Source: Verrucomicrobiota bacterium (lineage in GTDB: Bacteria; Verrucomicrobiota; Verrucomicrobiia; Verrucomicrobiales; Verrucomicrobiaceae). From it: a stretch of 5,812 nucleotides of DNA. The translations under genes and the position numbers were made by a program. The stretch is taken from NCBI GenBank assembly GCA_023429545.1, contig JAEYUU010000306.1, positions 1-5,812 of the forward strand, given 5' to 3'. Below are positions 1-5,812 of this stretch, in pieces (position 1 is the stretch's first letter; each line of letters opens with the position of its first letter). The notes below the pieces were generated by a model. That model searched no databases. It was not told the DNA's origin and saw only the letters and a program-made list of their open reading frames with translations.

Positions 1-23
1 CCTGCACGCAGGCCGGTTTTTTT
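1..23 (+). terminator. Probable rho-independent terminator of a gene left of the window (left arm cut by the edge)
   Basis: CCTGC at 1-5 pairs with GCAGG at 8-12. CCGG follows at 13-16 and a run of seven T at 17-23. If the bases just outside the window read CCGG, the stem would be about nine pairs, but that cannot be seen. The T-run lies on the plus-strand side, so the hairpin would end a plus-strand transcript arriving from the left and converging on the dihydrouridine synthase gene. The visible stem is short, with a very tight loop, so the call is moderate. Confidence 0.5.
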
Positions 24-43
24 ATGCTCACGTGCGCGTGCTG

Positions 44-1093
44 TCACGAGTGCACTCCCGCCAGCACATCCTTCGGCTGCAACTCCAGTTCGAAAGGCTC
101 GAGCGGCATTTCATCCCCGTGATCCAGGTGCTCGGCGCACAGGGCGAAGAGTTCTGCCTTCGACTTCACCCGCCGCATGGTGTGCAGGAAGGAACCCGTC
201 GGCTCCACGCCGAGACCCATGAAGTTGAGGTACTTCTTCATCTTCTGCACCTGGAACATCTCGGGCACATCCGGTGAAGTCACGGAGTCATAGAGCGCGT
301 GGATGTAGTCCAGCACATCCCGGCCCCGTGGCAGGAGGATGGGCTCGCCGCGCTGGTGCTGGCGAATCTGCTGGAACATCCACGGGTTGCGGATGGCACC
401 GCGTCCTATCATCAGGCCACGGGCACCGGTATCGCTCAGCACCTCGGCGGCCTTGTGCGCGGAGGAGACATTGCCATTCGCGATGACCGGACAGGACATG
501 GCCTGCACGGCCTGCGCGATGAAATCGTAGTGCACCTCGCTGCGATACATCTCCAGGACCGTGCGACCGTGCACGGTGAGCAGGTCGATGGAGTGCTTCG
601 CGAAGATGGGCAGCAGCTTCTCGAAGACCGTGGTGTCATCGAAGCCCAGTCGGGTCTTCACGGTGAACTTCACCTGCACGGCATCGCGCAGCGCGCCCAG
701 GATGGCATCCACCCGATCGGGCTCGCGCAGCAGACCGCCACCGGCACATTTCTTGTACACCACCGGGGCAGGGCAGCCGAGATTGAGATCCACGGCGGCG
801 ATAGGGAACTGTTGGAGTTCCTTCGCTGTACGCACGAGGGAGGGAATGTCATTTCCAATCATCTGGGCCACCGCGGGACGGCCGGTGGGGTTCTCCACGA
901 GGGAGGGCAGGATTCCCTTCTCCAGTTTGGAGTCGGCATGCACCCGGAAGTACTCGGTGTAGTACACATCCGCCCCGCCATAGGACGTCATGAGCCGCCA
1001 GAAGGGGAGGTCCGTCACGTCCTGCATGGGGGCAAGCGCCAGCAACGGCTCCTCGCGGGCGAGGAGGGAGTCGAGGTGCTGGGCGGGTGTCAT
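44..1093 (-). CDS. dus: tRNA-dihydrouridine synthase (Dus family, FMN-dependent)
   Basis: This enzyme would reduce uridine to dihydrouridine in the D-loop of tRNA in the cytoplasm, using FMN and NADPH. The 349-residue product has the usual Dus length and order. The TIM-barrel begins with LALAPMQDVTD (about 18-28). NLGCP follows with the expected catalytic cysteine C107, then the loop KKCAGGGLL (114-122). VKTRLG (145-150) carries the expected FMN-contacting K146, and VHGRT lies at 174-178. The phosphate-binding segments are PVIANGNV (202-209) and MIGRGAIRNPWMF (228-240). The C-terminal helical tRNA-binding part contains VQKMKKYL (282-289). I chose the ATG at 1093 because APMQDVTD normally lies near the N-terminus of the family. 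A TTG at 1135 would add 14 residues with no family similarity. There is no clear Shine-Dalgarno. The gene is divergent from the heme protein gene. The family is certain, but the subtype (DusA, DusB, DusC or a PVC-specific branch) is not, so the symbol is generic. Confidence 0.95.
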   Translation of the reverse strand: MTPAQHLDSLLAREEPLLALAPMQDVTDLPFWRLMTSYGGADVYYTEYFRVHADSKLEKGILPSLVENPTGRPAVAQMIGNDIPSLVRTAKELQQFPIAAVDLNLGCPAPVVYKKCAGGGLLREPDRVDAILGALRDAVQVKFTVKTRLGFDDTTVFEKLLPIFAKHSIDLLTVHGRTVLEMYRSEVHYDFIAQAVQAMSCPVIANGNVSSAHKAAEVLSDTGARGLMIGRGAIRNPWMFQQIRQHQRGEPILLPRGRDVLDYIHALYDSVTSPDVPEMFQVQKMKKYLNFMGLGVEPTGSFLHTMRRVKSKAELFALCAEHLDHGDEMPLEPFELELQPKDVLAGVHS

Positions 1094-1243
1094 GCGGGCG
1101 AACGCGTAACATGCCTCAGAAGGCGGGAGAAACAAGCACTGGCCAAAGGGGAGGCAGTGTGTTCCTGGGAATCACCTCTTGGAAGGTCTCGCTTTTCTTG
1201 CGAAGACGCCGAAAGTTTTTCCTCCGACCCCATTTCTCTTCAA
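1094..1243. promoter_or_regulatory. Divergent intergenic region expected to carry the promoters of dus and the heme protein gene
   Basis: These 150 bases separate two start codons facing away from each other, so both promoters should lie here or slightly inside the genes. I looked for sigma70-like -35 and -10 pairs on both strands. The best partial match is TTGGAA at 1179-1184 on the plus strand, but no acceptable -10 box follows at normal spacing. The 25 bases before the ATG at 1244 are pyrimidine-rich and lack a purine Shine-Dalgarno. The promoter role is inferred from gene layout alone. Confidence 0.4.
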
Positions 1244-4200
1244 ATGCTCCTGCGCCCGGTCTTTCGCCTCTCCCTCCCAGTTCTCAGCATCCTTGCCTCC
1301 AGCGCCCTCCTGCGGGCGGACATTCCGGCACCCACGGACAACCAGGCGCTGACCATCCCCTATGCCAAGGCGGAGGAGTCGCTCTCCAAGATGCAACTCC
1401 CGCCCGGGTTCAAGGCCACCGTCTTCGCGGCGGAACCGGATGTGCGCCAGCCCATCGCCATGACCTGGGACCAGAAGGGCCGCCTGTGGATCGCGGAGAA
1501 CTACACGTACTCCGACAGCAAGGAGCGCTTCGATATGAAGCTGAAGGACCGCATCCTCATCTTCGAGGACAAGGACAACGACGGCCGTTATGACGCGCGC
1601 AAGGTCTTCTGGGAGGAAGGGCAGATGCTCACCAGCATCGAGCGCGGCTTCGGTGGTGTGTATGCCCTTTGCCCGCCTCACCTACTGTGGATTCCTGACA
1701 AGGACGGAGATGATGTGCCGGACGGCCCGCCGCAGGTGTTGCTGGATGGCTTCGAGACGAAAGCCGACAGCCGCCACACCTTTGCCAACGGCTTGAAATG
1801 GGGCCCGGACGGCTGGCTGTATGGCCGCATCGGCATCAGCAGCACGTCATGGATCGATGTGCCCGGCACGCCAAAGGAAAAGCGTCTGCCCACCGCCGGC
1901 GGCATCTGGCGCTACCATCCCGTGCGCAAGATCTATGAACCCCACTGCCACGGGACCACCAATCCCTGGGGCATGGACTGGGATGAAAACGGTGAGATGT
2001 TTTTCATCAACACCGTCATCGGACACTTCTGGCACGGCATCCGCGGCGCCTTCTTCAAGCGCATGCACGGCGAGCCACCCTATGAGCACGTGTATGGTCT
2101 CATCGACCAGCACGCAGACCACTACCACTGGGACACCGGCAAGAGCTGGACGGATTCGCGCAATGCCACTGGCAACAAGCACGACGAACTCGGTGGTGGC
2201 CACGCGCATGTGGGCATGATGATCTACCAGGGCACGAACTGGCCGAAGGAATACCGTGGCAAGGTTTTCACGCTGAACCTTCATGGCCGTCGAGTCAATG
2301 TGGAGCGCATCGAGAAGGAAGGCAGCGGCTATGTGGCGAAGCATGAGCCGGACATGTTCAAGACGGCCGACCCGTGGTTCCGCGGCATTGAGATTCAATA
2401 CGGTCCCGATGGTGGTGTGTACATCCTCGACTGGAGTGACATCGGCGAGTGCCACGAGAATGATGGCGTGCACCGCAACTCGGGTCGCATCTACAAGATC
2501 ACCTATGGTGACGCGGTGAAGCCGAAGGAAGCAGATCTGACGAAGCTGAGTGATGAGGAGCTCGTGAAGCTCCAACTCAGCGACAATGAATGGCTGGTGC
2601 GCATGGCCCGGTGGGAACTGAGGGAGCGCGCCATCAAAGGGGGCAACCAGACGGCAGCCATCAAGCAACTGCTGGCCATGCACGATGGCGCTGCCAAGAC
2701 CCAGGTGAAGCTGCGTGCTGTTTGGACGGCGATATACATATTCGACGCTTCATCCAAGGAAGTCATCTCAAGCACGATCGCGGAACTGAATTCCCGCATG
2801 GATCAATGGCTCGTTTCAAAGCACGAGACACTAAAGACGGCAGCCATCCACGTGGTGTACACCTATAACAAAAAGATGGCGGAGGCCATCCCTGCGACCG
2901 CTTCGCAGAAAGAAAGGGCTGAACTGGCGAAACACTTCGATGACCTCTCGCAAAAGGCGACCGCACACATTGAGAAGTCCACACCACGCGAGCGTCTGGC
3001 TTGGGCGGAGACGCTTTCTGTCTGGAGTGATGCCCAGAAGTCTACCATAGCCAACGAGCTCGTCCAACACGCCGAGGATGCGGGCGATCACAACTTGCCA
3101 TTGATGTACTGGTTCGGTATTCGAGACCTCTCGCTTCCACAGCTGGTGATCCTTGCAAGCAACTCTCGGATTCCCCTGGTTACTGAACTCATCTCCCGCC
3201 GAGTCACGGAAGACATGGAAGCGAATCCTGACTCGCTTAATTTTCTTCTCGGGGCGTCAGTCAAGCGTGGTGACAAAACGTTCTCCACCGCCGTCCTGCG
3301 CGGCATGGCCACCGGGTTCACCGGATGGCGGAAGGCCAAGAAGCCTGAAGCTTGGGACGGCTTCTCCGCGGCACTCGCCAGCCTCAAGGAAGACACCGTG
3401 CAGCAGCAGGTGCGCGACCTTAATGTGCTCTTTGGCGACGGACGCGCGCTGGATGAAGTAAAGCGCATTGTCAAAGACGACAAAGCGGACATCAACGCAC
3501 GCATCGCCGCGTTGAAGACACTCATTGATGCGAAGGATGCCGATCTGCGCTCCATCTGTGAATCCGTGCTGAGTGTGCGCAGCCTGAACTCCGTCGCCGT
3601 GCGTGGGCTGGCGGCGTTTGATGATCCAAGGATCGGAGAACTGCTGGTGAAAAGCTATCGCAAGTTCTACCCCGCAGAGCGTCCAGCCATCCTGGATACC
3701 CTCGTTTCACGCCCCTCATTTGCGGAAGCACTGCTGGCCGCCCTCGCGAATGGCAGCATCGAACGCGCTGACGTCACCGCGATGCAAGCACGCCAGATCC
3801 GTGGCTTCAACAACGAGGCACTCACCAAGAAGCTTGCTGAAGCGTGGGGTGAACAGCGTGAGTCCAGCGAGGACAAGAAGAAACTCATCGCCGATCTGAA
3901 AGCGCGCTTCACGAAGGAAGCCCTGGAGAAGGCGGATGTGAGCGCCGGACGCCTGGTCTTCACCAATGTCTGCGCCGCCTGCCACACGCTCTACGGCCAG
4001 GGCAATCACATCGGCCCGGACCTCACGGGCAGCGGACGTCATGACCTGAGCTATCTGCTGGACAACATCGTGGACCCAAGCGCCATGGTCGCCGCAGACT
4101 ACCGCATGACGGTGATGACGCTGAAGGATGGTCGCATTCTCAGCGGCAATGTCGCCGCCAAAACGCAACGCACCGTCACGCTGAAGATGGTGGGTCAGGA

Positions 4201-4351
4201 GACTACCGTGGAGCGTACTGAAATCGCGAAGCAGGAGGAGTTCCCCATGTCCCTCATGCCGGAAGGATTGCTGCTGACACTCAATGAGCAGCAGCAGCGT
4301 GATTTGATTGCCTACCTGCAGACGTACGCCCAGGTACCGCTGCCCAAGTAG
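1244..4351 (+). CDS. Exported PVC-type heme-binding protein with membrane-bound dehydrogenase (beta-propeller) domain and C-terminal CxxCH cytochrome domain
   Basis: The 1035-residue product begins with a signal peptide: R4 and R8, a hydrophobic stretch to about residue 23, and likely cleavage after LRA (A25), which points to the periplasm. Residues about 50-421 match the Planctomycete/Verrucomicrobium dehydrogenase domain (TIGR02604 type), a predicted propeller. Landmarks are LPPGFKATVFAAEPDV (52-67), GRLWIAEN (79-86), NGLKWGPDGWLYG (182-194), HGTTNPWG (236-243), GGGHAHVG (317-324), LHGRR (346-350) and GRIYKI (414-419). Two acidic loops, D109-D117 and D152-D160, resemble calcium-binding loops. 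About 430-890 is predicted helical repeat (HEAT-like), beginning SDEELVKLQLSDNEWLVRMA. From about 900 a cytochrome c-like domain (TIGR02603 type) has CAACH (C910, C913, H914) for covalent heme and MPEGL with M1005 as the probable second axial ligand. The family is presumed to oxidise sugars or alcohols and pass electrons to the heme, but the substrate is unknown. ATG 1244 is chosen because the signal peptide starts there, although no Shine-Dalgarno precedes it. A hairpin terminator follows the stop. Confidence 0.93.
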   Translation: MLLRPVFRLSLPVLSILASSALLRADIPAPTDNQALTIPYAKAEESLSKMQLPPGFKATVFAAEPDVRQPIAMTWDQKGRLWIAENYTYSDSKERFDMKLKDRILIFEDKDNDGRYDARKVFWEEGQMLTSIERGFGGVYALCPPHLLWIPDKDGDDVPDGPPQVLLDGFETKADSRHTFANGLKWGPDGWLYGRIGISSTSWIDVPGTPKEKRLPTAGGIWRYHPVRKIYEPHCHGTTNPWGMDWDENGEMFFINTVIGHFWHGIRGAFFKRMHGEPPYEHVYGLIDQHADHYHWDTGKSWTDSRNATGNKHDELGGGHAHVGMMIYQGTNWPKEYRGKVFTLNLHGRRVNVERIEKEGSGYVAKHEPDMFKTADPWFRGIEIQYGPDGGVYILDWSDIGECHENDGVHRNSGRIYKITYGDAVKPKEADLTKLSDEELVKLQLSDNEWLVRMARWELRERAIKGGNQTAAIKQLLAMHDGAAKTQVKLRAVWTAIYIFDASSKEVISSTIAELNSRMDQWLVSKHETLKTAAIHVVYTYNKKMAEAIPATASQKERAELAKHFDDLSQKATAHIEKSTPRERLAWAETLSVWSDAQKSTIANELVQHAEDAGDHNLPLMYWFGIRDLSLPQLVILASNSRIPLVTELISRRVTEDMEANPDSLNFLLGASVKRGDKTFSTAVLRGMATGFTGWRKAKKPEAWDGFSAALASLKEDTVQQQVRDLNVLFGDGRALDEVKRIVKDDKADINARIAALKTLIDAKDADLRSICESVLSVRSLNSVAVRGLAAFDDPRIGELLVKSYRKFYPAERPAILDTLVSRPSFAEALLAALANGSIERADVTAMQARQIRGFNNEALTKKLAEAWGEQRESSEDKKKLIADLKARFTKEALEKADVSAGRLVFTNVCAACHTLYGQGNHIGPDLTGSGRHDLSYLLDNIVDPSAMVAADYRMTVMTLKDGRILSGNVAAKTQRTVTLKMVGQETTVERTEIAKQEEFPMSLMPEGLLLTLNEQQQRDLIAYLQTYAQVPLPK

Positions 4352-4369
4352 GACAACCGCATGAAACGC

Positions 4370-4403
4370 GGCGCAGACCGTGCCATGGCCTGCGCCTTCT
4401 TTT
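4370..4403 (+). terminator. Rho-independent terminator between convergent genes
   Basis: GGCGCAGACC at 4370-4379 pairs with GGCCTGCGCC at 4387-4396. This gives a ten-position stem with one A-C mismatch, closed by a seven-base loop, and TTCTTTT follows at 4397-4403. It starts 18 bases after the stop of the heme protein gene, so it should end that transcript. Its T-tract reaches the last base of the stop codon of the opposing methyltransferase gene. Read on the minus strand, the same hairpin is followed only by GCGTTTCAT, so it would be a weak terminator in that direction. Confidence 0.75.
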
Positions 4404-5812
4404 CAGCCAGTCACATCACCATCGGCAGGCTTGGGATAGGCGCTTCCTGAAGGCAGCACCGCATGCATGGTTGTGTTCCAGCGGAAGTCTTCGGACGAGA
4501 GTTCGCGGACTTTGCGCACGAGGATGTTGCTCCCAAGGTAGCCACGGTGCATCGGCAGCATCACGTCGTCCTCGGACGGTGTCTCCGGGTGAATGCTGCA
4601 GGGCCCGTTCAGGCCGAGTTCAAGAACTTCGAATCCCAGCGCTGGAGAGAACAGCATGCGCAGGCCCTCGTGGCTGTACCGCCAGAAATCCCAGGGAGTC
4701 TCGTGCAGAGGCCACGCAAACGGCGTGGCGTGATAGGCAAGCCCGCCCACGGGCAGCAGCTTGCTGATTTCCATGGCGACCACCCACGGCATGGCAATGT
4801 GCTCAAGCACCGCGACCGAAAACACGGCATCAAACCTTGTCCCGGCGGGGAAGCAACTGGACAGCTTGTGCGCATCTCCGGCCACGTCCGTGTTGTCATC
4901 CTTGTAGTAGTCGAAGCCGGTGTACTTCACCTGCGGGGCGAAGAGGGACCTCTTGCTGGCGCTGCCCGGGCTCACAATGCGCGAGCCAATCTCCAGGACG
5001 CTGCGGCATTGGCTGTTCACCATTTCGGCAAACTTGGTGAGGTGTATCCCCCCCTGCTCAAGGGGAAGTCCGGGGGGCCTGCCGGTGGCCGGCACAAACA
5101 TGGTTTTCTTTTCCCCACCCGCCTGGGGAGGCAAAGTGACGGCAACCACATCCTGGGCTCTGCGACGGAACCATGCGATGAATCCGCACTTGGTGTTCCG
5201 CGCGTAGTCCCGCGCCACGGTCCTCTCGCACACTTCAGGTCTCTCGGTCCATTGCACATGCAGCGGTGGGCTGCCGTGACAGGTGAGCGCGGTATCTTCA
5301 GACCGTCCCTCCTTCACCAGGATGAATCCCTTGATTCCCAGCGTGGCGTCGGAACTCCAGCTTTCTTCGATCTGCACGTGCGCCCCACACGTGGTCCACG
5401 AATGGGGAAGGTAATTCATGGCCGGAGCAACCCTTGAGGGAACCGCCTTGGACGGGTGCCTGCTGCCACCATCACCATCGATCGCTGTCGCCTCCCTGGA
5501 TTCTGCAGCATCAGAACTCACGCCGGGCCTTGAGATTGTGGCATGATCTTCATGCACGGGATCCGCCTTCTGAAGGACCATGACGACCTCGCATCCCTGC
5601 TTGGCAAAAAGCTCCAGTTCCACGTGCCACCCCAGCGTGCGCCGCAACTCCACAATCAACTCGAGTATCTCCCCCTGGGTCCACGCATGATGGTGGATGT
5701 CCCGGTGGTCTTGCATGGCTCCCTCCACATCAAACTTCGGGTCAGCCAGATCCCTGAACTCTTCATACACGGATCTGTCCTCGAACTTCCTGCCGGATCG
5801 GAAGTCCTCAAG
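4403..5812 (-). CDS. Multidomain SAM-dependent methyltransferase protein, 5' end beyond the window
   Basis: The frame is open to the right edge, and 469 residues plus the TGA stop are visible. Bases 5812-5567 encode what looks like the end of one methyltransferase of the surface-polysaccharide type: LEDF...YEEF, then DHRDIHHHAWTQGEILEL, then CEVVMVLQK. A hydrophilic, probably disordered linker follows (5566-5378). Next is a small beta-rich module (about 5377-5093) with GIKGFILVKEG, ERPEV and CGF, similar to accessory beta-sandwich modules in modular glycosyl- and methyltransferases. The last domain (about 5065-4511) is a class I methyltransferase: VLEIGSR as motif I, YTGFDYY with the acidic residue expected to bind the SAM ribose, DVAGDAHKLS, FDAVFSVAVLEH, LLPVGGLAYHATPF and PWDFWRYSHEGLRMLF. 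The methyl acceptor is unknown; a sugar in a cell-surface polymer is inferred from family resemblance. A separate gene starting at ATG 5419 is possible, but the unbroken frame favours one protein. The GTG at 5770 is an unlikely start because family-like sequence continues upstream of it. Confidence 0.82.
   Translation of the reverse strand, partial: LEDFRSGRKFEDRSVYEEFRDLADPKFDVEGAMQDHRDIHHHAWTQGEILELIVELRRTLGWHVELELFAKQGCEVVMVLQKADPVHEDHATISRPGVSSDAAESREATAIDGDGGSRHPSKAVPSRVAPAMNYLPHSWTTCGAHVQIEESWSSDATLGIKGFILVKEGRSEDTALTCHGSPPLHVQWTERPEVCERTVARDYARNTKCGFIAWFRRRAQDVVAVTLPPQAGGEKKTMFVPATGRPPGLPLEQGGIHLTKFAEMVNSQCRSVLEIGSRIVSPGSASKRSLFAPQVKYTGFDYYKDDNTDVAGDAHKLSSCFPAGTRFDAVFSVAVLEHIAMPWVVAMEISKLLPVGGLAYHATPFAWPLHETPWDFWRYSHEGLRMLFSPALGFEVLELGLNGPCSIHPETPSEDDVMLPMHRGYLGSNILVRKVRELSSEDFRWNTTMHAVLPSGSAYPKPADGDVTG

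Noticed and set aside
30..41. Small inverted repeat CACG-TGCG-CGTG just after the dus stop, as a dus terminator
   Set aside because: It has only four pairs and no T-tract on the minus-strand side, so it is not supported as a terminator.
1094..1135. TTG start at 1135 extending the dihydrouridine synthase by 14 residues
   Set aside because: The added residues have no family similarity, TTG is a rarer start, and the ATG at 1093 already gives the normal N-terminus of the family.
299..1243. In-frame open extension upstream of the heme protein start, giving a 1350-residue reading frame
   Set aside because: The 315 extra codons lie almost entirely antisense to the clearly conserved dihydrouridine synthase gene and encode no recognisable domain. 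The signal peptide starting at 1244 marks the real N-terminus.
1847..2683. 278-residue open frame on the minus strand
   Set aside because: It is antisense to the conserved propeller domain and its composition is typical of an antisense shadow, with no recognisable motif.
4463..5437. 324-residue open frame on the plus strand
   Set aside because: It is antisense to the methyltransferase protein, whose frame carries clear family motifs. This one shows only histidine/arginine/glycine-rich sequence typical of the shadow of a GC-rich gene.
5768..5770. GTG as the start codon of the methyltransferase protein
   Set aside because: The frame stays open to the window edge, and the residues upstream of it (LEDF...) continue the expected pattern of the methyltransferase C-terminal region, so the gene most likely begins outside.

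Overview
The window looks like chromosomal DNA from a PVC-superphylum bacterium, most likely a Verrucomicrobium (family not resolved). The main reason is the large central gene. It encodes a secreted protein with an N-terminal beta-propeller 'membrane-bound dehydrogenase' domain, a helical-repeat middle and a C-terminal CxxCH heme domain, an architecture expanded in Verrucomicrobia and Planctomycetes. Base composition is GC-rich (about 65% in hand-counted stretches of the central gene), and none of the gene starts has a strong Shine-Dalgarno sequence, which also fits this group.

Layout, left to right. Bases 1-23 hold a hairpin followed by seven T, probably the end of a plus-strand gene lying to the left. 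Bases 44-1093 (minus) encode a tRNA-dihydrouridine synthase. Bases 1094-1243 form a short divergent intergenic region. Bases 1244-4351 (plus) encode the exported PVC-type heme-binding dehydrogenase-like protein of 1035 residues. Bases 4370-4403 form a rho-independent terminator between two convergent genes. Bases 4403-5812 (minus) encode the C-terminal part of a multidomain methyltransferase protein whose start lies beyond the right edge.

The three genes do not form an operon: the first two are divergent and the last two convergent, and nothing in the sequence ties their functions together. The Dus enzyme is tRNA-modification housekeeping. The heme protein probably acts in the periplasm, where the family is linked by context to oxidation of sugars or other polymer-derived substrates. 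The methyltransferase protein resembles the modular methyltransferase and glycosyltransferase proteins of cell-surface polysaccharide loci, so such a locus may continue to the right.

The most interesting points are the tandem architecture of the partial protein (end of one methyltransferase, disordered linker, beta-sandwich-like module, second methyltransferase) and a roughly 600-base lower-GC section inside the helical middle of the heme protein. No mobile element, CRISPR array, tRNA or rRNA was seen, and I found no convincing evidence of a wholly new system.
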